This document shows positions 1 through 12,500 of a stretch of 64,000 nucleotides of DNA, piece after piece. Positions within the stretch are counted from its first letter, which is position 1. Each line of letters opens with the position of its first letter. A program made the position numbers and the translations under genes. Source of the DNA: Durusdinium trenchii (taxonomy: Eukaryota > Sar > Dinophyceae > Suessiales > Symbiodiniaceae); NCBI GenBank assembly GCA_963970005.1, contig CAXAMN010018702.1, positions 1-64,000 on the forward strand, written 5' to 3'. Under the pieces are notes generated by a model, which was not told where the DNA came from, did not search any database, and was given only the letters and a program-made list of their open reading frames with translations.

Positions 1-2001
1 TGATTTGAAAGTTTCAAGCTCTCCAGGTTCCTTCTCGTTGGGGGGGGGCACGTTCCTTGAATGGAAGTCCTGGTGTTCGATGGCCATTTCCCCACGAGGT
101 GCACGTCGGATTCTTCAAGATCTCTAGAGATCTTAGGACGCGTTTGTAGCCGAGCGTTTTGTAGCGCCTTTTATCGGCGCCGGTGTTTGCCCCGCTTGAC
201 ATGAGGTGACATGAGGTGACTGAGACGGTGTGCCCAACGGCCACCGTCCCTAGTCAGCATCTCTGACTTGCGAGTCGTGGGCAAGCACTAGGTGAGGAAG
301 ACCTCCCATCATATCCATGCACATTCGACTTGCAACACGCAAAGCGAAGGGAGAGTAGGGAAATATGTTGGATGTCCATCATTCGGCTTGAAAAAACACT
401 GTCACATGTCTCCCAGTTTTTATCAGCAGCTAGTTGATCTTTCCCGTGAACTCTTCAATCCTCTGGAAACAACAAGCCACAAAGCCTTAGGGCTGTAGTA
501 ATATAGACCACCTTAAACCCCGATTACGTTTGCCGGATATTTGTTGGCGCGCACTCGATGCAGGTGTGGAGAAGAGCATTCAGAATCAACCGTCCAGTGG
601 CACTGCAATCAATGGATACCTGGAAGCAGAAGGCATTCTGATTACACTAGCTTCAGCTTCTTTCGCATCAATCTTTGGACATCAAATGGTGATCCACTGG
701 TCGCGTTGGCACTGTTGGCACCAAGGCGATCCACCATGCGTTCTAATGTTGAAGGACAGTTGAAGGAGCTTGACCCATATGTGTGTTTGCTGTTTTTTTG
801 AGGATCTTGGAGATGGGGAAAAAACACTATATATATATATATACAGTGTATCATAATATACATACATTATACATTTGTATAATCATCTTGTTTTGTTTCA
901 CGCATTGGCCATCTACTTGGCCCTCGACACTCGGGGTTCAAAACTCAGGATACGAGCATGTCTTGGATCCACCACTGATGATGCGAGATGTCAACTACTG
1001 GCTCAACTATGAGCAGCCTGGCCCGTGCAAATGGCTCACAACGACCGCGAGTTAAAACTGAATCCAAATCAATGCCTTGAGCGCTTTTGCCATTCAGGGA
1101 ATTCCTCAAGAAATGGCAGCAACAGATCGAGATTTGTACCGCCAGAAAACAGATGATCACACCATCACCCTAAGAATACTTGCACCCGCCAGAAAACCGG
1201 GGACGGACCCTCCAGAAAACAGGAGTTTTGGATCCTTAGGGCAAGAATCTGGCCTATTTACAACCTACTAGCGATAGCCTCCAACCTACTAGCGATGGCC
1301 TCCAACCTACTAGCGATGACCTCCAACCTACAATATAGCGATGGCCTCTTCCAACCCGTTGCTGTTCCGATGTGCTTGACCCGTTGGTGTTCCGAGGTTG
1401 GCCAAGGAGCCTGAACCGCGAATCACCTGTGTGAATGGCGCGGTGGAAGAGTCCTGCATCAGTCAGCAACCTGCCGGGGGAGTCAGTTTTGCGATTTCCG
1501 GCGCGCCCGGCACTGCAGCAGCTGTGTTTTTTTGCTTTTCAAGAGTGTCCGCATGCTGTTCAGATTCCAATGGTTGTCTTTTTCCCACATCACTGTTAGC
1601 TTTTTTTCCCACGGCAAGAAACGCATATTATATATATATGTATATAAAGCAGGATGTTTGGCTGGCATGTTTGAGTGGCATCTTCCACCGATTTTTCTTT
1701 TTCTGCCACCGGTGTTCGGTCAACTGCGACGCTCCGACGCTCCGGCTGAATGCGACGCCATCGGTCCGATGCCACAAGGAGAGAAACGCAGGGGCTTTTG
1801 GACCAGGCCGGTTCTGGGTGGACACCGAAAAGACTGTTGCTTGATGTTGTGAGATTTGCGAGGGTTTGGACTGACTCTGAAGAGCACCAGCCAAAATAAT
1901 GTGCTGTTGAATGGAATCGAGCAGAACTGTCCTTTTTTGACAGCTTGTTCAGAAATGAATCCGCCATGGTCAGGATAAATTCATCCGCGACAATATCACA
2001 G
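1..2001. other. No gene recognised; short repeats only
   Basis: I found no reading frame here with a recognisable protein motif. The stretch holds an (AT)n run near 828-845, a four-unit short repeat at 1261-1350 (listed separately) and AT-rich patches. Earlier exons of the SGNH-like gene that becomes visible at 2002 could lie here, but I could not place one. Confidence 0.4.
1261..1350. repeat. CTAGTAG-family repeat, four units
   Basis: The unit CTCCAACCTACTAGCGATGG is repeated with small changes four times. It shares CTACTAGCGATG with the blocks at 27, 29, 32 and 40.6 kb. Confidence 0.75.
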
Positions 2002-5000
2002 AAGATGATATTCTGGTTGTGGATGTGGGTGGAAATGATGTTGCCTTGCGGCCAACCTGCGGCATCATCTTCAACATGGCATCCTGGTCCAACCACTGAT
2101 TGAAGCAGACGGCTGTTCGTTGGGCCAACTGCAGCATCCGGTGAATGCGGTTAGTTGGACAGGGTGGACTCCGTGGACTGCTAGAATTCGCGGGAGCATC
2201 TCTCACAGTAGCACAGCCACCTATTTGGGGGAGCGGTCGTGTAAAAGCCTTCCCAGACACCCGTGACCGTTGTGAAGGTTGGTGTCAGAGTGACAGGAGC
2301 GAAACAACCTATAGGAAACTGATGATTTTTGTAGCGTTCCTGGGTGGGAGGATCGCCAGAAGAATGCACTGAGAAAAGAAAAGACTACGAACCGTTCTCC
2401 CTCAAGAAGGACACCTATTGTTTGTTGGGGCTCCAGCTGCACTTAGCACAGCGCTTACAAAAAACATCGGAAGCGTCTTGACTAGGAGGCGGCCTCCAGC
2501 TTCTTCAGTTCGTGACCTTGGAGTCACCATCAAAGTGACCTTTCGGCCTGTGACCTTCACCAACCGGATCAAGTTCGGAATCGCGGCTCCACATGTGATG
2601 CCTCCTTCCATACCAAGGCATGGCTCCTCTATCTAACTCCAACGTGTCTCATACGCTGCTGTCCATGGTTGGCGCCCGGCATGTGGTACTTCTTCTACAT
2701 GTTCCGGGTGAGGCTCAGGCGTATCATCGACAAGCTGATTGCCAAGCGAAAGCCCAAGATGATTGTGCTCCCTGACGGTTGGCAGATTTTTGTTTCATGT
2801 TTTCTTGCAAATGCACGGACTGGTGGGACGCCTGGATGAGTTCCTGGAAACATCTCCACCTGAAAAGCCAGATGCCAAGATGCCAAGATCCCTTCAATGT
2901 CGAGTTACGACCAGAAATGTCCAAGGCGGCACTTGACCATTTGTGGTTTCTTCTCAGCTTGTGTTTTTAGTGATCCAGAGCAATTTGGGGGCGGCTGTGT
3001 TTGTTCATTTGGCACTGCTTGCACATGACCGTATACTGGATGCTATCTCAGTGTCAATCGACACTTATGAAAGTCCTAGTAGATTTGCACGCTATGAATA
3101 GCTTGTCAATGAAAGACTACAGAGAGACTGTCATTTGGGAAATTTCCTCAGAGGGAGACCTGGGATGTTCAGTATACCGGCTTTGTGTACGGGTGGAATA
3201 GCGGGTCCGACCACATCCTAGATGGCAACGAGTGGTTCCAAAGACTAAAACCACAGACCTATAGAAGTCCTAGTTCCTTCTATATAATACAGTGGCAATT
3301 GGGATCCTACAACCGATCAATCCAAGCTACTTCCCTCAGTTTCCTTTTCCTGAACCACATCCAGTCCTGCCCGGGTCAAGTCCCGCTTGTGTCCGTAAGG
3401 ATTTGCATGCTGTATTTTCTCGATGAGCAGCCGGGCGGCAGCTGGGCAGATGGCACCCTGCAAGCTTTGGGCTATGACACCAATCCAGACAAGCTCCTTG
3501 GTGAGACCGCGACCACGAGTTGGGGGTGAGGACAAGGGGAGAACATTGGTGGTGGCTTCAAGTGATGCACCCCCCTTGCACCTGGGGCGCCTTGCTTTGA
3601 TTTGGGGTATGACTCGTAGACGTCGCATCCAACGCTCTGGGACGATCGATCTTTCGCCATGATGACCCCAGACGTCGCCCTGGCAGACTTGAGGCTTCAG
3701 ACGGTGATGCGACAGGTCTACCACTGGGGCATCTCACAAATCAATATCCCCAACACCACGGCGGCTTGGACGCAGCCGACGGTGGTGCTCGGTCCGGGCG
3801 TTTTGACGATGCGCCGTTGTTCGGGCGGCACAAGACAAAGCTCTGAGAAAGTGAGAAAGAAGAAGAGCTCATCCCAGGAGTTTCAAGGGGGTGCTTCATG
3901 GAAGTCAGGGTTGACACCCACTCACTAGATGGGACTCAACACCACCTCTTTTGACCCCTGGTCCATATGTTCGGTTCTTTTTTGGGGGGGGGAGCATCCT
4001 AGTCTTCACAACCATTTTGTGGGAAGGTTACTTCTTCCCGAAACGAACGTGGGACCCCAACTGGTCTGGCAAGATCTGGTCACGCTTGAAGCGTTTTGCT
4101 GGTTTTCTTAATCCCACGTAACTAATGATTCATGATATTGAATTGTATTTATTTATCTATGTTTACATAGCTTACAGTTTTGACATGCTTTGAACCAAAC
4201 TCGTGTTCATACGATTCGTCATTACAGTTTTTGGTGAACAAGGCTGTTTCTAGTAAATGTCATGTGCTTTAATGATTTTGGCACTTGTAAGTTCCCAAGA
4301 TGCATTGTCAACGCTGTCACTGTCAGATGTATATATGTTTCAACAAGGCCCATTCAGTTGTGAACTGGGTGTAGTCAGACGCCATTTGACTTGAGCTTGC
4401 GAGTTTGAAAGAAGCATCTCCCACACCCCAATCCCCCGCCGCAAAAGAACATTCTAATTGCAACATACACCCATACAAGACACCGTGGTCCACAGCAATC
4501 ACGTGCATTGCTAACAGCTAGCGAATGACCACAAAGGAACTGCAGGATTTGTGTTCGGTGTCCATCCATGTGCCCGTGCCCTACCCTGTGCTCTCATCGC
4601 CTGCCTGCCTCATGGTGAGGTCGTGCCTCTTCCATTGTATGAGGTGCTGGATGGAAAGGACCTTTGCTCCGTTGAGAGGGACCCTGGCTGGCTGTGTGCT
4701 CATTTACATAAAAAGCACACCTGGGCCCCTTCGTATTGAGACGGCCGCCCTTCCAGAAGAGCCCAAGTTGACATCCAAAGCGCCCAGAAACATAATGAAA
4801 AATGGAAAAAATGGATCCGCAAGAGGAGTTGGTCCACTTGGTGAAGTTCTTTCGCATGTTTTAACCGATTCTTTAGGGCAATCCTTTGAACCCCCCCGAG
4901 CCGTGCCCCGTGACACCGCAGGACACCCAGGACTACGTGGCGCGAGTGGAGCCCAGTGACCAGGGCGGTGCCAAGTTAGCCCAGGCCATCCGCGCAGCCA

Positions 5001-5017
5001 TCGTGGGCCGCGAGTGA
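2002..5017 (+). CDS. SGNH-hydrolase-like protein, multi-exon, 5' end not found
   Basis: Exons seen: 2002-2078 (VVDVGGNDVALRPT, an SGNH block III-like G-G-N-D), about 2660-2766 (WYFFYMFRVRLRRIIDKL then KPKMIV), 3400-3500 (ICMLYFLDEQPGGSW), 3687 to about 3760 (QTVMRQVYHWGISQI), 4620-4658 (VVPLPLYEVLDGK) and 4922-5017 (DTQDYVARVEPS, GGAKLAQ, stop TGA at 5015). Phases agree at 2766/3400 (donor T|GC), 3500/3687 (donor GTGAGA) and 4658/4922 (donor AG|GA, giving VLDGK-DTQDY). From memory, the order resembles a protein family common in dinoflagellates in which the DG-D-x2-DY and RVEPS-x-GG-K-LA segments follow the catalytic core. Substrate is unknown. The exon between 2078 and 2660 and the N-terminal GDS block were not found. 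The start of the 2660 exon is uncertain because no good AG acceptor lies just before it. Confidence 0.68.
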
Positions 5018-6510
5018 TGAGGCGGAGCGCGGGAGAAGAGCGCAAAACGCGCTCGCGGCGGTGGGAAGATGGGAAGAGCACGAGACTTGTTGTTTTGGAA
5101 GGGGGCCACCCCAGACTTGTCACTTGTCTAAGAAACGAACTATATATATATGTTAATCTATATTAAGTATATAATATATCATAGCTATATTTGGGGTTGT
5201 TATTGTGTGAAGATATGTGTGAAGATTGTGAAGTTGAAGATGGTTTGATTGATTTACCATGCATTTGGAGGTAACATGGGAATGCTTTTAGTCTGAGACT
5301 CCCACACCTGCATGGTAGAAGGACGCATGGACTATAATATGACTACATCAAATTTATTAACTGTTGGGGTTGGGATTCTCTTAGAGGCACACCTGTGTGG
5401 TTTTGTTCATATCCTTTAGATCTAAAGGACTCCCACAAAGACTGGTACTTGAATTCGCGAGTGTTTGTGACTCCGATCGCTGGAATTGCTGGAATTGGTG
5501 GCCCAAGTCGGGCCTTTGCTGTTTGATGCCTTGAGGAGCAAATTCCTGCCACGGAAATTCCGACCTGGCGCGAGACGTGAGGTGACACACGTGGTGTGAA
5601 TAGCTTGTTATTTCTCGACGAGAGTCGAGAAAGAGTCAGTGCAGAGTGTAGATGGCAGACGAGACGAGTTTCTCCAAGATGAAGAGCAGGTTGTATTCTG
5701 AAACGCTTTTGGAGTTAGAAGTTTGCGATGAATTCTTGGGGTACAAACCGTGTTTCATCAGACCAGGCTGTAGGGCCAGTCGCCTTGGTGAGTGCCAGAT
5801 TGGAGCTAGAATACCAGGGTGGCACTGATGTCAGAACTCTTGTCATGGATAGTTTTCATGACCGGCAAGGCACCCGGCGGCACACCTCAACCAAAACACC
5901 ACCAAAAACACTGCTGGCACTCTTGGTTTGTGTGAGTCCCAGGACGTTTACTCGATTGTTCATTGCTCTGAAAATTGGAGAAGGAACCCCAGTTTCACCC
6001 TACCTTGTGCAGACGGGGTGTGAAAAAAGGGTTTGAGCAGCTGGAGAATGTTTAATTTGAGCAGCTGGAGAGCACGTTTGGAGCTCCAGGCACTGCAACA
6101 AGCGCGGGGCGTGGTGCGATGTTTGTTGGTCAAGCTGTTGCGGGAAAAATGGAGAATAAGGTAGGAAGAAGGTAGATGTGTGTTCTCCTTAAAGCTAAAG
6201 CCCCAATGTTGTTGGGCCTACCCAGTCCTGAACAGGTGAGGGACGTCCTGAGTGAGGGAGGAGTCAGGTCCTGGCGCTATCGCTACTATGGAAGAGTGAA
6301 AACCCACCGAAACCTGGATGGTAATGGGTCATTAGACCTAGTCCGGTAGTCCGGTAGTCCATTCTCTTCACCTTGGGAGGGTCAAGTCTTGGGGCTGTGA
6401 GCTATATCCCTTTTTGCTTCACATCTCTTAGCATACTTGTAGCCTGCATTTTCAGGATCCCTTTCTTTGGGCAGACCACCTCCCCCCGGTTTGGGCGTTT
6501 CATCCCCCAG
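5018..6510. other. Spacer, no gene recognised
   Basis: This is the spacer between the stop codon of the SGNH-like gene and the first visible exon of the LRR gene. It contains AT-rich sequence (5140-5190) and no coding motif I can defend. The 3' untranslated region of the upstream gene and the start of the LRR gene are probably here. Confidence 0.4.
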
Positions 6511-9500
6511 AGCCGAGGTGGACAACATCACTCACCTCGACTTGCGCGGCAATCGCCTCAACGCGGCCTTTGGATGGAAGCTCATCAAGGCCGCTAGAAT
6601 CGGCGAGTCGTGTTCACGCTCCGATGGAGTGTGCCCCATGTTTTGGGCCGAAAAAGGCGGGGATCGAAGTGGCTGAAGTATAGATGTGCATGGAATTCAT
6701 GGGAAGAGGGAATGGTACCAGGTTACCTGGTATATGCTGTATGGTGCTGGTTACCAGGTTACCAAGTAAGGCTTTCCCCACTACTGGTGTCCACCCGTAC
6801 GGCCCGAAAAGCAAGGTGCAGGGTATAGGCCCAGGTCATCGGAAAGAGGTTGTGGCTAGGTCCTACTGGACTGGACTGGTCCCTGACCTTCCTTGGTAAA
6901 AGCAACAAGTCACTGTGCCACTGTGCAAATGTTCAGCGGTTGGTGGTGGTTTCAGCTGGGGTATTTGTATTGAATCGAACTGAACTTGCTTTGTTCCGAG
7001 GTTTTCACTGAAATTCAGATGATCTTGGTTCTGATGTGCGGTCGCTTCGGCTTGGCGTGGAAGCATTTCAGAAAGTCTGGTCCTTCCGATCCGACTCACC
7101 CCTAACCGGTTTGCCCCTCGGTCTGTGTGTGTGTGACCTTGAAGGATGCATCCGTATACGGTGTGTGTGTGTCACTCTCTGTTTCTAAGAGTTCCGCTTT
7201 CCACTCAACTTGTTTCAGCAGGGGGGGCGTCAACATTGTTGAACATTTCGGTTGAGCTGATTTTGCGCCATTCCGTTCCCTCACCTTTTCGACGTGGAAC
7301 AGAGTTAACTGAAAACCCTATGTCTAAGTGTGTTTTGACCCTGTTTTGTCTCCGTCTTGGTCCCACAGGCCATGAAGAAGAAGTACCTGAACCTGGAGTT
7401 TTGCCATGCTCTTAGCTCGCTGGGTCTCTCTTTGGGTCTCTCTGACAGGCAATGACCGAAGATTTGGGTCTCTTTGTGGGTGAGCGAGCTGCATGTTCAG
7501 AGTCTCACTTCAGGCAGCAAGAAGAGAAAGGCAACATCCATGGCAACTCTTACTTCACACATCACTCCAGCAACTCGTCCCCACGAAGAACGAATCCGCA
7601 GGTAATGGTATCCCACTGCGGGCCTTGCGCATGAACTCCATCGAGGTTTTGGACTTGCCCGGCAACCCGTATGGGACAACTTCAGACCGACGAGACGTGA
7701 GACGTGACGTGACGGTTCACTCGTTGGTTTGAGACGTGGTTTGGTCGCAAGACCGGTGGTTTCAGAGTAGATGGCGCAATCTCCAAATGATATATGAAAA
7801 GGTGGTTCATATGGACCTCCATATAATTTTCATTTTTTGGGTTTGGGCCATTTGTTCTGAAATCGGCTTAGCACTCTGTAGCCAGTCACGAAGTAGTCCC
7901 TGGGTCACAAATTCCTCGCAGGTATTCGAAGGTTATGTTCATGTTGTCTTCTTGCGGTGATAACTATTATATATAAATTACATGCAGGGACCTCAGGTAC
8001 CTTTCACAACTTTGTGGCCATACCCATCTTTTTGAGGACAACAAGGGCTGATGGAAAGGTCCTTAAGTCCTTGCTCGAGGGCCAAACACTGAACGAAACG
8101 AGGATTTGAGGAAGAATTGATGTGGCCATTTGGCTAGGATTGGCACTTGAAACTTAACCAACCACAAAGATGAGTAAAGTGAGGAGGATGTGTTTCTCAT
8201 CTCAGTGGGAGTGAGTGGTACTTCGTGGTGCATGTATCCGTACTTTGTTTTCTGCGAACATGTCATGCCGGAACTGCAGACCTCATTCATGTATCCAATA
8301 GCTACTTAATGCTACTTAGTTACTTCCATCATAGGGTCATACATGGGGTAAATGGATAAACATCTAAGTATATAACCATATATATCATATACCTGGATGC
8401 TCTGGGAACTCCATGTCGCCGCTTCCGGGTCCGGTACGTCCGGAGTCTCCAGGTCTCCATGTGCCAGTCACATCGGCATGAGCGGAGCCCAGTGACACGG
8501 CGACGCCTTCATGGGGTCCATGGGTCGATGCATGATGGTGTCGGAGATGTTTTCATTCCTGACCTGGGATGATTGAACCTATTGACCATTATTGACTCAT
8601 ATGTTTACTTCGTGGGTTGAAGACACCAACCAGATTCTCAGGATCTGGAGCCACACTCACTGCGCTGCTGGGTAGGTGATGCCCGGACATTTTTCGACCT
8701 TTACGGTTATGCGAGGTTTGTTAGGTTGCGACGGATGAATCTGGACCTATACTTTGTAGATTCTACAATACAATGACATGGTACAGTATTCCGTATGCCG
8801 TATGCCTGACCTCATCATGGCTCAGGACTAACACTTTTTGATATCTGTTGATCAACTGAACTGGGTTGCGATAAGTATGCAGCTATTCATAGCATCACCA
8901 CCACCCCCAATCACAATGTTGGATTCTGGCTTTGCAGACTTGTGGTTTTGGCCATTGATTGCGTCCACTCATTACATGTGTTTTGCCCAAGTCAGATTTG
9001 GGGTCAGCACGGGTGTGAGTTGCTCAATGGTTTGCTCAACTAAGAGTCGGTGATAAGATCACGGTCCATGCTTGCTGCTTTGTTCCGCTGACCCAAAAAA
9101 GTCGCGTCTACGATCCATGATCCAACGAAAAAAAACCAGCTGAAGAAATGCCACCCCCGCCAACCCGAACTGGAGACCCACCGGACCGTGGCGGCTCCAG
9201 TTCTCGGTCACGTCGTTCCTGTCCTCACCCGCGGCACGGCGGAACGCCCGCGGCCCCCGAGGCCCTGGCCTGAAGAGTCCAAGGAGGCGGCGATGGAGTT
9301 CGCCAACCGCGGCATGTGAGCCCCGGGAAGGTGAGAGGCGAGCAGAGACTGGTGAGTTCGGTGAGCTGTCGGTGGACTTCAGGCGGAGCTTTGCCGACCT
9401 GGGCACTTTGGGATGCGCGCTGCGCTGGTTGTTTTCAAGTAGCTGGTGAATTGGGCACAAGAGGGATCTTCTGAAAGACTAGTTACAGGGCCACTAGGGC

Positions 9501-12500
9501 GGGCTTCAATTGGCAGGAGAAATAACACACTGGCCAAGGGCACATGACGGTAATGATATGGAATGATGGCATTGTAGTGTTTTGATGTGTTTTGGGAGTT
9601 CCAGGTGGTGCAGGTTTCTTTCGAAGTAGCACGAGTTCCTAGTCGTAGCTATGGGGTCAAGACCCATCTGGCTTTGCAGAAGTTGCAAGGGTGGACAACC
9701 GACCTTCATGGCCAGGTAGAAACTGCAAGCATGATCAAGTGAATCCTTCCGATGCAGACACCCGCTTCAGGTGAACATGTTACATCAAGATATTATGACA
9801 ATATAGATCACGCTTCTCGTGCTCGGAAAGCCACCTACCTGGGTGGTAAACTGATTGACCCAGAGGTATGGCATTGAAGTGGTGGGTGCGATTTTCTTGG
9901 CGCATTTCTTGCGACTGAACACCTCCTTGACCACCTTCAACTTCAGGCGCCGAACTGTGCGCGCACCGTGCGCTCGCAAAGCTGCGCGTCTCCCGCACCG
10001 TGGGGGGGCAGGAGCGGACCGGACCCTGATAACCCTGCAGTCATGGCACCCCCGTGCCCCTCCGTACGTGTAGAAGAAAGATGAAGAAAGTGCCATATAT
10101 GCCGAGCAGTTGGGGTGGTGCCAGGGGGGTCAATGGGGCGGCATATATCGCAGTCCCATGGAGTGTCTGGGTTGGAATCGTTCCATCCCCCCTCCCTTTG
10201 TTGAGTTAGATCCGGTGCATATCGCTTGGAGCGAAGAGAACCGTCTCGATACGCAGTGCACTGCGTTGATCGCCCTCGGCGCCGGTGACGAGCGGGAGCT
10301 CAGGCTGAATCACGTGGAGAAGGACGGCGCGAAGGTCCCGTCACTGCCGCGGACCTGCCGCGTTGCGCGTTTGGTGTTTCAAGCAAGTAGTATACGAGCG
10401 GTTCTCTGGTGTTCGGATGGATTTTTTTGGGAGCTGACGTCTGCAGCAGTTGCTAGAACCTGAGTTACAGGCTTGGACGAGCAAGATGTACAGACAGGAA
10501 GCAAGAAAGGACGTTGAACCATGTTGAACCCTTCGGTTGAGACAAACAGGGAAGGAGTACGGCCGTTTCAATGTGTTCAGAGTTCAGGGGTGGTTCTTCA
10601 TGAGCTCTGGAAAGGCTTTGGCTTCAGTGCATTTCGACAGAACTTCCAACTGCCCTGACAGACCGACATTTCGCCTGGAACACTCATTCGATTCAGCGTC
10701 GTATCCAAGTATCACCCTATTAGGCCCTCAAGCCTATAGCCATCTCAAGCCAATGTGGTCAAAGTTGAGTGCCCATTTAGTATCAACCCTGAAGCCTTAA
10801 GTGCCCCTGAAGCACTTCCAAAACTCAACCCCACTCGCACCAAAACAGCCACGCCATGCCATGGGCTGACCGGGCCTCTATGCCACTCGTTGAGCAAGTG
10901 AGTTCATGGGTAGAACAAAACATGCATTGCAAGTTGTTTGCTCACATCGGACATGCGAAGAGCCCAAGAATCTTGGACTTGGGTGATGGCATGGTGATGG
11001 CTTTTCCAGCAGCCAGATGTTTCTGTGTCCTTTCATCCTGTAGCATTTGTGTGAAAGAAAAGCAAAGTGCCCCTTGCCAACGTACCGACACATGTTCCTC
11101 ACGGGTACAGCGGCTAGGACTGTCGAAGAGCGTGGGGAAAAAGCAGGGGTAGCTTGCTGCTACCCAGAGCTGAGGTTCGGTTGTGGAAGCAAAGATGTGC
11201 AGGAGTACCACAGACTGAAGATTCTGGAACTACCCTCCCTCAAACAATCATGGAAGCTGAGCAGACCCCCCTTGTAGAGGACAATTGGTCTTCCAGGGGC
11301 CTACGTTCCAGTTCCAGGGAGTGTATATCAATGACAGAAGCAGTGTTGGATGGCAGCACCGCTCCCAGCAAGTTGATCGTCCATGGCATCGATGGCTCAA
11401 CTTTTCACATTGCACTTGCGGATGCCGTCACCGTGGCTTAGATATCGATATTTTGATTGTTTGGAGTTCAACCAGACTTCTAAGGTATAAGGTATCCCTG
11501 GATCTTCCAACGGCATCCATGTTGTGGGTTGCAAACATGTGCTCAAAATCCGTGGACAGGGAATGAAGGACGCACAGCTCGCCGACACAGAAGCCGTTCC
11601 TCACCTTGTCGTTCGTCACCACACATCCGCGGCCGTTCGTCGGCAAAAACGATGTCTTTGGGAAAGGACACTGCAAAGGCATTGGTGTTTTTTTCTTGCA
11701 AGGGCAATTTTGGTGCTGTTTCGAAGATCCAGGTCATTTGGTAACTATATATAATATATCAACATATATTGTTATTGGATCCATAGTCTATAAATGTCTA
11801 TAATATATGTACAACCAATCATGTAAGAAGGGGGTGCTTCTCCAACATATCCAAGGTGGAGGATTTATCAAGACTCATTGCGGCTGCCAGTGGCGTGCCT
11901 CGATCCGGACGAAGGCTGGTGTTGACCTCTGGTGGTCAGCTCCTGGTGGACTCCAAATCCCTCTCGCAACAACTCGCCCCTGGTGCAGAGGTCGTCTACG
12001 TGATCCAGCGAGTGTCTGCTGCAGAAGCAGCGGTGAGTTTGCAGCGGGCCTTCGCAAAGGAAACCAGGCACCACTTGTGCACTGCGGATGTAACTAACAT
12101 GAGTGGAATTACCTCCTTGACACTTCGAGGCGGATTCAATACGAGCTTAAAGGATGTCACCCTCCCCTGCGGACTGGAGTCATTGACCTTTGGTGCCAAT
12201 TGTTGGCAGAGCTTGGAAGGTGTCACTTTGCCAAACAGCCTACAGACTTTGATTCTCGGAAAGGAATTCAATCAGAGCTTGGAAGGTGTCACCCTGCCAA
12301 GCTGCTTGCAGACTTTGATCTTCGGAACCTATTTTAACATGGGCTTGGGAGGTGTCACTCTGCCAAGCAGCCTGCAGACGCTAACCTTCGGAATGTTTTT
12401 CAATCAGAGCTTGGCGGATGTCACTTTACCAAGCAGCCTGCAGACTTTGACTTTTGGAAGTCAATACAAGCAGAGTTTGGAAGATGTTTCTTTGCCAAGC

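Noticed and set aside
11856..11858. GTG as the start codon of the FNIP-repeat protein
   Set aside because: Eukaryotic genes rarely start at GTG, and an upstream exon (11331-11432) joins in phase and completes a ubiquitin-like domain. The GTG is an internal valine.
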